NCBI GenBank assembly: GCA_017471785.1
Contig: JAFURP010000032.1
Span: 1 to 49,037 of the forward strand
Reading direction: 5' to 3'
From: Clostridia bacterium
Lineage (GTDB): Bacteria; Bacillota; Clostridia; Christensenellales; Borkfalkiaceae
DNA: 49,037 nucleotides
Made by a program: the position numbers and the translations under genes. Of the stretch, positions 24,109 to 31,829 are shown piece after piece. The number at the start of each line of letters is the position of its first letter. The first letter of the stretch is position 1. A model generated the notes under the pieces. It saw nothing but the letters and a program-made list of their open reading frames with translations. It searched no databases and was not told the origin of the DNA.

Positions 24109-25725
24109 ATGCAAAATTTCAATAAAGAATATACCCATTTCGGCGTAATGCTCGATTGCTCGCGCAACGCCGTGATGAAAGTAAGCGAAGTCAAACGCTT
24201 TATCGATTGTCTGCAAAAAATGGGCTACAATACCCTGCAATTATACACCGAGGATACCTACGAGATCAAGGGCGAGCCGTATTTTGGCTATCTTCGCGGC
24301 AGATACACGGGCGCGGAGATCAAAGAGATAGACGCTTATGCGCTCTCGCGCGGTGTGGAGCTTATTCCCTGCGTGCAAACGCTCGCGCACTTCACCAACC
24401 TCGTGCGCCACGGCTTGGCTTACGGGGATATCGTGGACGTTCACGATATTTTGCTCGTGGACGAGCCGAAAACGTACGAGCTGATCGATAAGATTTTCGC
24501 TACGCTCGCCGAGAATTTCACCTCGCGGCTCGTTAATATCGGTATGGACGAGGCGCATATGGTCGGGCTTGGCAAATATTTGCAAAAGCACGGCTATCAA
24601 AACCGTTTCGATATACTGCTCCGTCACCTGCAAAAGGTGGTGGCGATCGCAAAAAAATACGGCTTTACGCCGCATATGTGGAGCGATATGTTCTTCCGCT
24701 TGGCGACGGGCGGCAACTACTATATCAACGAGCCTATGGATTTTCCCGAGGGGGTCGTCGAGGGGGTGCCCGAAGAGATCGAGCTGGCGTATTGGGATTA
24801 CTATAACACCGATAAAAAGATATACGATCTAATGTTCGATATGCACGCGAAATTCAACCGTAAGCTCTGGTTTGCGGGCGGCGCTTGGAGCTGGAACGGC
24901 TTTGCGCCCATCAATTCTTTCTCCTTACAAACGATGAAGCCTGCCATGGAAAGCGTGATCGAACACGGCGTTAAAGACGTCTTTATTACGATGTGGGGGG
25001 ACGACGGCGCCGAGTGTTCCGTCTACGGCTTGCTGCCCTCGCTGTATGCCATTCGTCAATACGCGGACGGTAACTTTGACGAAAAAAATATCCAAAAGGG
25101 CTTCTACGAGCTGTTCAAAATGAAATACGAGGACTTTATGCTTCTCGACCTGCCCAACCGTTTTTCCTACGAAACGCCGAAGGGCAACGTGCCTTGTATT
25201 TGTAAGAGCTTTTTGTATATGGATCCTTTCCTCGGCTGGTTGGATCAATCCATCTCCGAGCAACGCGCGATACCCTACGGTCAATATGCGGACGATTTGA
25301 AAAAAGCCGCCAAGCGCGTAGGGGAATACGGCTATATCTTCGAAAGTCTTTCCGCGCTTTGCTCGGTGCTCGAGATCAAGACGGAGCTCGGTATCAAAAC
25401 GCGTAGAGCGTATCAATCGAACGATAAAAAGACGCTTGCCGCGCTCGTAAAGGAGTACGTCAAAGCGGAGAAGCGCGTAGAGGCGTTCCATACGGCGTTC
25501 TACGCTCTTTGGGACGAGGAAAACAAGCCCCAAGGCTGGGAGGTGCAGGACGCGCGTATCGGCGGCGTGGCGCGTCGGCTGCATACCTGCGCGGAGCGGT
25601 TGAAAGCGTATCTTTCGGGTAAGATAGAGCGTTTGGAGGAGCTGGAGGAGGAGATCGTATCCTACGGCGGCTCTAAAGGCGTCAACAGCTATCTCGCGCT
25701 TGTAAGCATGAACAAATTGGGCTAA
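24109..25725 (+). CDS. GH20 beta-N-acetylhexosaminidase, GH20C-like (copy 2)
   Basis: A 538-residue paralogue of the enzyme at 1418-3034, with the same length and domain order. The catalytic pair is D147-E148 in NIGMDEAH. The segments YTEDTYEIKGEPYFGYLRGRY and LIPCVQTLAHF match GH20C-type enzymes more closely than copy 1 does. No signal peptide. Unlike copy 1 it is transcribed alone from a perfect promoter, which suggests constant expression, perhaps for supplying the first free sugar that induces the operon (inference). The gap to the purine leader shows no clear terminator. Confidence 0.87.
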   Translation: MQNFNKEYTHFGVMLDCSRNAVMKVSEVKRFIDCLQKMGYNTLQLYTEDTYEIKGEPYFGYLRGRYTGAEIKEIDAYALSRGVELIPCVQTLAHFTNLVRHGLAYGDIVDVHDILLVDEPKTYELIDKIFATLAENFTSRLVNIGMDEAHMVGLGKYLQKHGYQNRFDILLRHLQKVVAIAKKYGFTPHMWSDMFFRLATGGNYYINEPMDFPEGVVEGVPEEIELAYWDYYNTDKKIYDLMFDMHAKFNRKLWFAGGAWSWNGFAPINSFSLQTMKPAMESVIEHGVKDVFITMWGDDGAECSVYGLLPSLYAIRQYADGNFDEKNIQKGFYELFKMKYEDFMLLDLPNRFSYETPKGNVPCICKSFLYMDPFLGWLDQSISEQRAIPYGQYADDLKKAAKRVGEYGYIFESLSALCSVLEIKTELGIKTRRAYQSNDKKTLAALVKEYVKAEKRVEAFHTAFYALWDEENKPQGWEVQDARIGGVARRLHTCAERLKAYLSGKIERLEELEEEIVSYGGSKGVNSYLALVSMNKLG

Positions 25726-25788
25726 AAATTTTCAGCTTTTGTGAAAAAATATCAAAGAAAAAAGCGTGAGAAAAGTGCGCTCGTTCAG

Positions 25789-25817
25789 TTGCCTTTTTTC
25801 CTGTATTTTGTTATAAT
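25789..25817 (+). promoter_or_regulatory. Promoter of the purine operon
   Basis: TTGCCT at 25789-25794 and TATAAT at 25812-25817, 17-bp spacer. It lies about 245 bp before the purE start, so the message has a leader of over 230 bases. The stretch 25726-25788 before it holds nothing I can identify. Confidence 0.7.
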
Positions 25818-25875
25818 ATAAACAGGAAAGTGGTTTTTGGGGCAACGAGAGAGAAAGGCGGATAGGGATTTATCT

Positions 25876-26004
25876 ATGAAACACTTGCGAAAAAAGAAAA
25901 ACCTAATCGTGTATTCCTCCTGCACCTCGCAGGGCGGCGGTTTGGGGCAAGTTGCGCCTTTTTTCGCCCTTAAAACGGGTTTTTATAAACAAAAAATAGG
26001 ATAA
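25876..26004 (+). CDS. Possible 42-residue leader ORF before purE
   Basis: An ATG-started frame inside the purE leader, MKHLRKKKNLIVYSSC at its N-terminus. The only ribosome binding signal is a weak AGGG about 10 bases upstream. The frame covers the hairpins described for the leader, so ribosome movement through it could affect folding. The codon content is also compatible with a chance frame over structured RNA, and I consider that nearly as likely. Confidence 0.3.
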   Translation: MKHLRKKKNLIVYSSCTSQGGGLGQVAPFFALKTGFYKQKIG

Positions 26005-26032
26005 ATGGGGAGGAGTGCAAAGCTTGCACTCC
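25919..26032 (+). promoter_or_regulatory. Structured purE leader with possible attenuator hairpins
   Basis: Three elements are visible. A hairpin CCTGC/GCAGG is at 25919-25933. A terminator-like hairpin (25944-25958, one mismatch) is followed by six T at 25959-25964. A 9-bp perfect hairpin is at 26012-26032 with a T-rich tail. GGGCG at 25932-25936 can also pair with CGCCC at 25965-25969 and overlaps the first hairpin, so alternative folds are possible. I could not match the region to guanine or ZTP riboswitch consensus. Confidence 0.45.
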
Positions 26033-26060
26033 TTCTTGCTTACAAAAAAGGAGAGATAAA

Positions 26061-26549
26061 ATGAGTAAAGTCGGTATTATTATGGGCAGTAAATCGGATT
26101 TCGACGTCGTAAAGCCCGCGGTGGCGGTATTGAAAAAATTCGGCGTGGAAACGGAAGTACGCGTCATTTCCGCACACCGTACGCCCGAGGAAGCGCACGA
26201 GTACGCGGCGACGGCGAGAGCGCGCGGCGTGGAGGTTTTGATCTGCGCGGCGGGTAAGGCGGCGCACCTCGGCGGCGTGATCGCGGCGCTCACCACCCTG
26301 CCCGTGATCGGGCTTCCCGTAAAGACGGATATGATGGGCGGCTTGGACAGCCTGCTCTCCATCGTACAAATGCCCTCGGGCATCCCCGTAGCGACCGTCG
26401 GGGTCAACGGCGGCGAAAACGCAGGGCTTTTGGCATTGCAAATTTTGGGCGTGAAATACCCCGAGATCGAAACCCAACTTGCGGCGTATAAAGCGGCGAT
26501 GAAAGAGAAGATCAACGCGGACGATAAAGCGTTGCAAGAGCTGCTTTGA
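26061..26549 (+). CDS. purE: N5-carboxyaminoimidazole ribonucleotide mutase
   Basis: A 162-residue PurE that moves the carboxyl group from N5-CAIR to give CAIR in purine synthesis. Signature segments are GSKSDFD at residues 9-15 and SAHRTP near residue 38, then a glycine-rich IGLPVKTDMMGGLDSLLSIVQMP stretch, which fit the class I (bacterial) enzyme. It starts after an AAGGAGAG site and opens the purine operon. PurK, its usual partner for N5-CAIR formation, is not in the window. The 3' end is followed by an inverted-repeat element. Confidence 0.95.
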   Translation: MSKVGIIMGSKSDFDVVKPAVAVLKKFGVETEVRVISAHRTPEEAHEYAATARARGVEVLICAAGKAAHLGGVIAALTTLPVIGLPVKTDMMGGLDSLLSIVQMPSGIPVATVGVNGGENAGLLALQILGVKYPEIETQLAAYKAAMKEKINADDKALQELL

Positions 26550-26558
26550 AAAGAGCTG

Positions 26559-26675
26559 TTGCTTTGAAAAACGTCGCAATACTGCGTTGCACTGCGGCAA
26601 CCCTCGGTCGTTTACGTCGAGTAAACTTCCTCGGGTTATCCTCGTGCGCCTCGTCTTGCTCGTTTTTGAAAGCAA
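26559..26675. repeat. 117-bp inverted-repeat element (REP/MITE-like) between purE and purC
   Basis: The ends are 15-bp inverted repeats with one mismatch: TTGCTTTGAAAAACG at 26559-26573 and CGTTTTTGAAAGCAA at 26661-26675. Inside, AACCC/GGGTT encloses GTTTAC-GTCGA-GTAAAC, so the transcript would form a long hairpin. The left end repeats the 3' end of purE (GAGCTG...CTTTGAAAA occurs twice). It has no coding capacity and lies inside an operon. Confidence 0.65.
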
Positions 26676-26731
26676 CTGACGGGCAAAAGAAATACGAAAA
26701 AAGAAAAAATTTTTAACGGAGATATAAAAAA

Positions 26732-27442
26732 ATGGAAAAGAAAGAACAACTCTACGAAGGAAAGGCAAAAAAGGTATATGCAACGGACGATAGCGATCTC
26801 GTTATCGTATCGTATAAAGACGACGCGACGGCGTTCAACGGCTTGAAAAAGGGCACGATCGAAGGCAAGGGCGTGATCAATAACAAGATGAGCAATTTTC
26901 TTATGCGGATCTTGGAAAAGGAGGGCGTGAAAACGCACTTCGTAGAAGAGCTTTCGGATAGAGAAACGCTCGTAAAAAAGGTAAAAATTCTTCCCTTGGA
27001 AGTGATCATTCGCAACATTTCCGCAGGCTCGTTTGCAAAGCACTACGGCGTTGCGGAGGGTATCGTGTTCGACGAGCCGACGATCGAGTTCTCGTATAAG
27101 AACGACGATCTGGGCGACCCCCTTTTGAACGAATATCACGCGCTTGCGTTAAGGCTTGCGACTAAAGACGAGATCGCCCTCGTAAAAGCGATGGCGTTCA
27201 AGGTAAACGAAGTGCTGAAGGAATACTTCAAAAAGCTCAACGTGACCCTCGTGGATTTCAAGATCGAGTTCGGTAAAACGTCGGACGGCACGATCGTGCT
27301 TGCGGACGAAATTTCCCCCGATACCTGCCGTTTTTGGGACTCGACGACGGGCGAAAAGTTGGATAAAGACCGCTTCCGTCGCGATCTCGGCGGCGTAGAG
27401 GGCGCGTATCAGGAAATGATGAGACGGCTTATGGGGGACTAA
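26732..27442 (+). CDS. purC: SAICAR synthase
   Basis: A 236-residue phosphoribosylaminoimidazole-succinocarboxamide synthase, which joins aspartate to CAIR with ATP. Family features are the start [16 protein letters not shown], the ATP-site stretch [11 protein letters not shown], the substrate segment [16 protein letters not shown], and the C-terminal [13 protein letters not shown]. Length is normal for bacteria. It follows the inverted-repeat element by about 55 bp and ends 4 bp before purF, so tight co-transcription with purF is expected. Confidence 0.95.
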   Translation: MEKKEQLYEGKAKKVYATDDSDLVIVSYKDDATAFNGLKKGTIEGKGVINNKMSNFLMRILEKEGVKTHFVEELSDRETLVKKVKILPLEVIIRNISAGSFAKHYGVAEGIVFDEPTIEFSYKNDDLGDPLLNEYHALALRLATKDEIALVKAMAFKVNEVLKEYFKKLNVTLVDFKIEFGKTSDGTIVLADEISPDTCRFWDSTTGEKLDKDRFRRDLGGVEGAYQEMMRRLMGD

Positions 27443-27446
27443 CCGT

Positions 27447-28862
27447 ATGGCAGTACTCGGTATTTACGGTACGGAAACGGCGGACGTCGCTTCGAGCATC
27501 TATTACGGGCTGTACGCTTTGCAGCATAGAGGACAAGCCAGCAGCGGTATCGTCGTCAACGACGACGGCGTATTCCACGCGTATAAGGATTTGGGTATCG
27601 TAAACGAAGTGTTTACCCCGCTCGTCTTGAAGTCGCTCGGGCTTGGGCAAATGGCGGTCGGCAACGTGCGTTACGGTACTTCGGATACGAAGGACCGTAT
27701 CAATTCCGAACCCATCGTCGTCAACCACAGCAAGGGTAAGATGGCGATCTCTCTCGACGGTAAGCTCGTCAACGGCGTAGAGCTCAAACGCGAGATGGAA
27801 ATGCAAGGCTCTATCTTCCATACGGGCAACGACGCGGAGATCATTTCCGCCGTCATCATCAAGGAGCGTATCCATTCCGCGTCTATCGAGGAGGCGGTAT
27901 GCAAGGCGGTCGCCAAGCTCAAGGGTGCGTATTCCCTGATCGTGATGTCGCCGCAAAAGCTGCTTGCGGTGCGCGATCCGAACGGCTTTCATCCGCTCGC
28001 GATCGGTCAGCGCAACGACGGCGAATACGTGATCGCCAGCGAAACCTGCGCGTTGAATTCGGTCGGCGCGACCTTTATCCGCGAGGTAGAGGCAGGCGAG
28101 ATCGTCGTGTTCTCCAAGGATGGCATGCGCTCGATCAAGGAGCATTGCAATACGGCAAAGGAACGCCTTTGCGTGTTCGAATATATCTACACCGCCCGTC
28201 CCGACTCGGTGATCGCAAGCTGCTCGGTGCACTTGGCGCGTAAGCGTGCGGGCGCGTTCCTTGCCAAAGCGTATCCCGTGGAAGCGGACGTCGTGATCGG
28301 CGCGCCCGATTCGGGTATCGACGCGGCGATAGGCTATGCGGAAGCGTCGGGGATCCCGTACGGATTGGGGCTTATCAAAAATAAATATATCGGCAGAACG
28401 TTCATCGATCCCGGGCAAAACGTGCGTGAGGACAAGGTCAAGATCAAGCTCAACCCCGTAGCGGAAACGGTACGCGGCAAGCGGGTGATCTTGGTGGACG
28501 ATTCCATCGTTCGCGGAACGACCTGTACGCGCGTGGTGAAGCTGCTTCGCGACGCGGGTGCGAAAGAGATCCATATCCGCTCGTCCGCACCGGCGTTCGT
28601 CAATCCCTGCTATTACGGCACGGATATCGGCTCGAAGGAGGAGCTGATCGCCTGCAAGTACACGACGGAGGAAATGGCGAAGCTGTTCGGCGCCGATTCC
28701 GTGGGCTTTTTGCCCTTGGAGAACGTGACCGAGCTGGGAGCTTCGGGGACTTGCAAGGGCTATTGTACGGCGTGCTTTAACGGGATATATCCCACGGAGG
28801 TACCCACGGAAACGTACGTGAATAAATTCGATATCAAAATTTCGGAAAACAAAAATAAATAA
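27447..28862 (+). CDS. purF: Amidophosphoribosyltransferase with a degenerate glutaminase site
   Basis: A 471-residue PurF (PRPP to phosphoribosylamine). The PRPP loop VILVDDSIVRGTT and the four iron-sulfur cysteines of the Bacillus-type enzyme (C242, C388, C440, C443) are kept. The N-terminus is MAVLGIYG, where functional PurF has a propeptide followed by CGVFGI; the Cys1 nucleophile is thus replaced by the initiator Met, and no Cys codon precedes the ATG in frame. R75 and D129 match conserved residues, but the oxyanion-hole Asn is Asp (D104, LDGK instead of HNGN). Glutamine use should be lost and ammonia use kept, going by known Cys1 mutants. Start and spacing (4 bp after purC) are secure. 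Confidence 0.92.
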   Translation: MAVLGIYGTETADVASSIYYGLYALQHRGQASSGIVVNDDGVFHAYKDLGIVNEVFTPLVLKSLGLGQMAVGNVRYGTSDTKDRINSEPIVVNHSKGKMAISLDGKLVNGVELKREMEMQGSIFHTGNDAEIISAVIIKERIHSASIEEAVCKAVAKLKGAYSLIVMSPQKLLAVRDPNGFHPLAIGQRNDGEYVIASETCALNSVGATFIREVEAGEIVVFSKDGMRSIKEHCNTAKERLCVFEYIYTARPDSVIASCSVHLARKRAGAFLAKAYPVEADVVIGAPDSGIDAAIGYAEASGIPYGLGLIKNKYIGRTFIDPGQNVREDKVKIKLNPVAETVRGKRVILVDDSIVRGTTCTRVVKLLRDAGAKEIHIRSSAPAFVNPCYYGTDIGSKEELIACKYTTEEMAKLFGADSVGFLPLENVTELGASGTCKGYCTACFNGIYPTEVPTETYVNKFDIKISENKNK

Positions 28863-28883
28863 AACATAACGGAGCGATTAAAA

Positions 28884-29909
28884 ATGGCAATTTCCTATAA
28901 AGACAGCGGCGTAGACGTAACGAGAGGTTATAAAGCCGTAGAACTGATGAAAAAACACGTAAAATCCACCTATAACGAAAACGTGATCGGCGATCTCGGC
29001 TCGTTCGGCGGCTTCTTCTCCATCGCGAACGAAAAGCTGGAAGAGCCCGTCTTGGTGGCGGGTACGGACGGCGTAGGCACCAAGCTCAAATACGCTTTCC
29101 TCTTGGAAAAACACGACACGATCGGTATCGACGCGGTGGCTATGTGCGTGAACGATATCGTTTGTCAAGGCGCAAAGCCCCTGTTCTTTCTCGACTATTA
29201 CGCTTGCGGTAGATTGTATCCCGAGGCGGAATCGGAGGTAGTCAAGGGCATCGCGGAGGGCTGTAAGCAGGCGGGCTGCGCGCTGATCGGCGGCGAAACG
29301 GCGGAAATGCCCGGCTTTTACCCCGACGGCGAGTACGACTTGGCAGGCTTTGCGGTCGGTATCGTGGACAAGAAAAAGGTCATCAACGGCAAGAACATTC
29401 AAGCAGGCGATATCCTTATCGGCTTGAAATCCTCGGGCGTACATTCCAACGGCTATTCGCTCGTGAGAAAGCTGTTCGGCGACGAGGACAAGGCGGCGCT
29501 GGAAAAATACGACGAAGAACTCAAAGCAACGGCGGCGGAGGTGCTCCTCAAGCCCACCAAAATTTACGTCAAGAGCATTTTGTCCTTGATCGAAAAGGTA
29601 GAGGTCAAGGGTATCGCGCATATCACGGGGGGCGGCTTTATCGAAAACGTTCCCAGAATTTTGCCCGAGGGCGTAGGCTGTGAGATCGAAAAGAATTCGT
29701 ACGAAATACCCGCGGTATTCAAAGTAATGCAAAAGCGTGCCGGCATCACCGACGAGCAAATTTACAACACCTTTAATATGGGTATCGGTATGGTGGTATG
29801 CGTAGCCCCCGAAAACGTAGAAAAGGCGATGGAATGTTTGACGGCTACGGGCGAGGAAGTGGTCGTGATCGGTAAGACGGTCGCAGGCAAGGGAGTGATC
29901 CTTAAATGA
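28884..29909 (+). CDS. purM: AIR synthase (phosphoribosylformylglycinamidine cyclo-ligase)
   Basis: A 341-residue PurM, the ATP-dependent enzyme that closes the imidazole ring from FGAM. Recognisable parts are the start YKDSGVDVTRGYKAVE, the VAGTDGVGTKLK motif, GIDAVAMCVNDIVCQGAKPLFFLDYYA, and IGGETAEMPGFY. Length matches the family. Its stop overlaps the purN start by ATGA at 29906-29909, so the two are translationally coupled. Confidence 0.96.
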   Translation: MAISYKDSGVDVTRGYKAVELMKKHVKSTYNENVIGDLGSFGGFFSIANEKLEEPVLVAGTDGVGTKLKYAFLLEKHDTIGIDAVAMCVNDIVCQGAKPLFFLDYYACGRLYPEAESEVVKGIAEGCKQAGCALIGGETAEMPGFYPDGEYDLAGFAVGIVDKKKVINGKNIQAGDILIGLKSSGVHSNGYSLVRKLFGDEDKAALEKYDEELKATAAEVLLKPTKIYVKSILSLIEKVEVKGIAHITGGGFIENVPRILPEGVGCEIEKNSYEIPAVFKVMQKRAGITDEQIYNTFNMGIGMVVCVAPENVEKAMECLTATGEEVVVIGKTVAGKGVILK

Positions 29910-30520
29910 AAAAAATAGCGGTATTCGCTTCGGGCGGCGGCACGGATTTTCAATCGGTAATCGACGCCAACGAACAAGAGCGGTTTTGTGAAATTGCCTA
30001 TTTGGTGGCTTCCAAGCCGAATATCGGCGCGATCGATCGCGCGAAAAAACACGGCGTAACGCCTATCGTGTTCGATAAAGAAACGCAAAGCGTAGAGGCG
30101 TTTTACGCAAGCGTTACGAATACGCTCAAGGAAAGCGGCGTGGAGCTTATCGTTTTGGCGGGTTGGTTGAAGATCGTTCCCGCAAGCTTTATTCAGGCGT
30201 TTGAGGATAGGATCATCAATATCCACCCGTCGCTCATTCCCTCCTTTTGCGGTATGGGCTATTACGGGTTAAAGGTCCACGCGGCGGCGCTTGAATACGG
30301 CGTAAAGGTGAGCGGCGCTACGGTGCACTTCGTAGAGGCGGACGTGGACGGCGGCGCGATCATTATGCAACGCGCGGTGGCGGTAGAGGAGGGGGATACC
30401 CCCGAAGCCTTGCAAGCGCGGATACTTAAAGAAGAACATAAAATGCTGCCCCTTTGCGTAAAGCTCCTTTGCGAGGGTAAGATCGTGAAAGAGGGCAGAG
30501 CGGTAAAAGTATTGAATTAG
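29906..30520 (+). CDS. purN: Phosphoribosylglycinamide formyltransferase
   Basis: A 204-residue PurN that formylates GAR using 10-formyl-tetrahydrofolate. The start FASGGGTDFQSVIDA binds the phosphate. The catalytic triad aligns as N105, H107 (INIHPSLIPSF) and D148 (HFVEADVDGG). It overlaps purM by 4 bp and ends 9 bp before purD. The bifunctional purH gene, usually between purN and purD in Bacillota, is missing here. Confidence 0.95.
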   Translation: MKKIAVFASGGGTDFQSVIDANEQERFCEIAYLVASKPNIGAIDRAKKHGVTPIVFDKETQSVEAFYASVTNTLKESGVELIVLAGWLKIVPASFIQAFEDRIINIHPSLIPSFCGMGYYGLKVHAAALEYGVKVSGATVHFVEADVDGGAIIMQRAVAVEEGDTPEALQARILKEEHKMLPLCVKLLCEGKIVKEGRAVKVLN

Positions 30521-30529
30521 GAGAACGAA

Positions 30530-31804
30530 ATGAACGTTTTGGTTATCGGAAACGGCGGTAGAGAGCACGCGATCGTGCAGGCGCTCAAAAAATCGCCGAG
30601 GGTGGATAAAATTTACGCAATGAAGGGCAACGCCGGTATCGGCGAGCTTGCCGAGCTGGTCGATATCGACTATTGCGATTTGAAAGCGGTGGGCGATTGG
30701 GTGGATGCGCACGACGAGGTGGATTACACCGTGATCGCGCCCGACGATCCTTTGGCGCTCGGGCTTGCGGACGAGCTGGAGAGCCGCGGACACCGCGTGT
30801 TCGGACCGAGTAAGAACGCGGCGATTATTGAAGCGAGCAAAGCGTTTTCCAAGGAGCTGATGAAAAAATACGATATCCCCACGGCGAAGTACGAAACCTT
30901 TTCCGATTACGAAAGCGCAAAGGCGTACGTAGCTACCTGCGATATCCCCGTCGTTTTGAAGGCGGACGGGCTGGCGCTCGGCAAAGGCGTTCTTATTTGT
31001 AAGACGCGCGAGGAGGCGCAAGAGGGCTTGAAAGAGATGATGCTGGACAAAAAATTCGGCGCGGCTGGCAGTAAGGTGGTCGTGGAGGAATTTTTGGAGG
31101 GACCGGAGGTGTCGGCGCTTGCGTTCACCGACGGTAAGACGATCAAGCCTATGATCACGAGCTGCGATCATAAGCGCGCGTTCGATAACGACGAGGGCTT
31201 GAATACGGGAGGTATGGGCACCTTCTCGCCTGCGCCTTTCTACGGTGAAAAGACGGAAAAAGAAGTCTTGGAAAGGATCATGCTCCCCACCATGTACGCA
31301 ATGAACGCGGAGGGGCGCACCTTTAAGGGAGTACTCTATTTCGGCTTGATGAAGACGAAAGACGGTATGAAGGTGATCGAATACAATGCGCGCTTCGGCG
31401 ATCCCGAAACGCAGGTGATCTTGCCCATGCTCAAAACGGACCTGCTCGATATTTTCGAAGCGGTAACGGACGAGCGACTTGCGGATATCGATATCGAATG
31501 GGAAACGGGCGCTTGCGTATGCGTAGTGCTGGCGAGCGGCGGCTATCCCGTGGCGTACGAAAAGGGCAAGGAAATGACGTTTAACGGTTTGGACGAGGAT
31601 ATCGTTTTGTGTCACGCGGGCACTAAATCGAAAGAGGGTAAGCTGGTGACCGACGGCGGCAGGGTGCTCGGCGTTTGCGCCAAAGGGGCAACGATCGAGG
31701 AGGCGAGAAAGAAAGCGTATAAAAACGTGGAAAGGATCTCGTTCGAGGGTATGCACTACCGCAAGGATATCGGTATCAAATACCGCGATATAGAAAGAGA
31801 ATAA
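30530..31804 (+). CDS. purD: Phosphoribosylamine-glycine ligase
   Basis: A 424-residue ATP-grasp ligase that couples glycine to phosphoribosylamine, the unstable product of PurF. Family motifs are NVLVIGNGGREHAIVQAL at the start, VLKADGLALGKGVLIC in the ATP-grasp fold, EEFLEGPEVSALAFTDG, DHKRAFDNDEGLNTGGMGTFSPAP, and EYNARFGDPETQVILP. Normal length. Its substrate comes directly from the unusual PurF encoded in the same operon. Confidence 0.96.
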   Translation: MNVLVIGNGGREHAIVQALKKSPRVDKIYAMKGNAGIGELAELVDIDYCDLKAVGDWVDAHDEVDYTVIAPDDPLALGLADELESRGHRVFGPSKNAAIIEASKAFSKELMKKYDIPTAKYETFSDYESAKAYVATCDIPVVLKADGLALGKGVLICKTREEAQEGLKEMMLDKKFGAAGSKVVVEEFLEGPEVSALAFTDGKTIKPMITSCDHKRAFDNDEGLNTGGMGTFSPAPFYGEKTEKEVLERIMLPTMYAMNAEGRTFKGVLYFGLMKTKDGMKVIEYNARFGDPETQVILPMLKTDLLDIFEAVTDERLADIDIEWETGACVCVVLASGGYPVAYEKGKEMTFNGLDEDIVLCHAGTKSKEGKLVTDGGRVLGVCAKGATIEEARKKAYKNVERISFEGMHYRKDIGIKYRDIERE

Positions 31805-31829
31805 TAATAAAAGCGTAAGGAAACTAGAG

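Noticed and set aside
22206..24194. Long 662-residue minus-strand open frame opposite the DUF4838 gene
   Set aside because: It has an Arg/Val/His-rich composition typical of an antisense shadow, no ribosome binding site and no recognisable domain. The plus strand encodes a clear DUF4838 protein.
25818..26060. Guanine or ZTP riboswitch before purE
   Set aside because: I looked for the conserved blocks of both and found only loose similarity (a GGCGG...GGGGC stretch). Not enough to name a class.
30269..31756. 495-residue minus-strand open frame opposite purN-purD
   Set aside because: Antisense shadow of clear purine genes; no domain, start signal or promoter.
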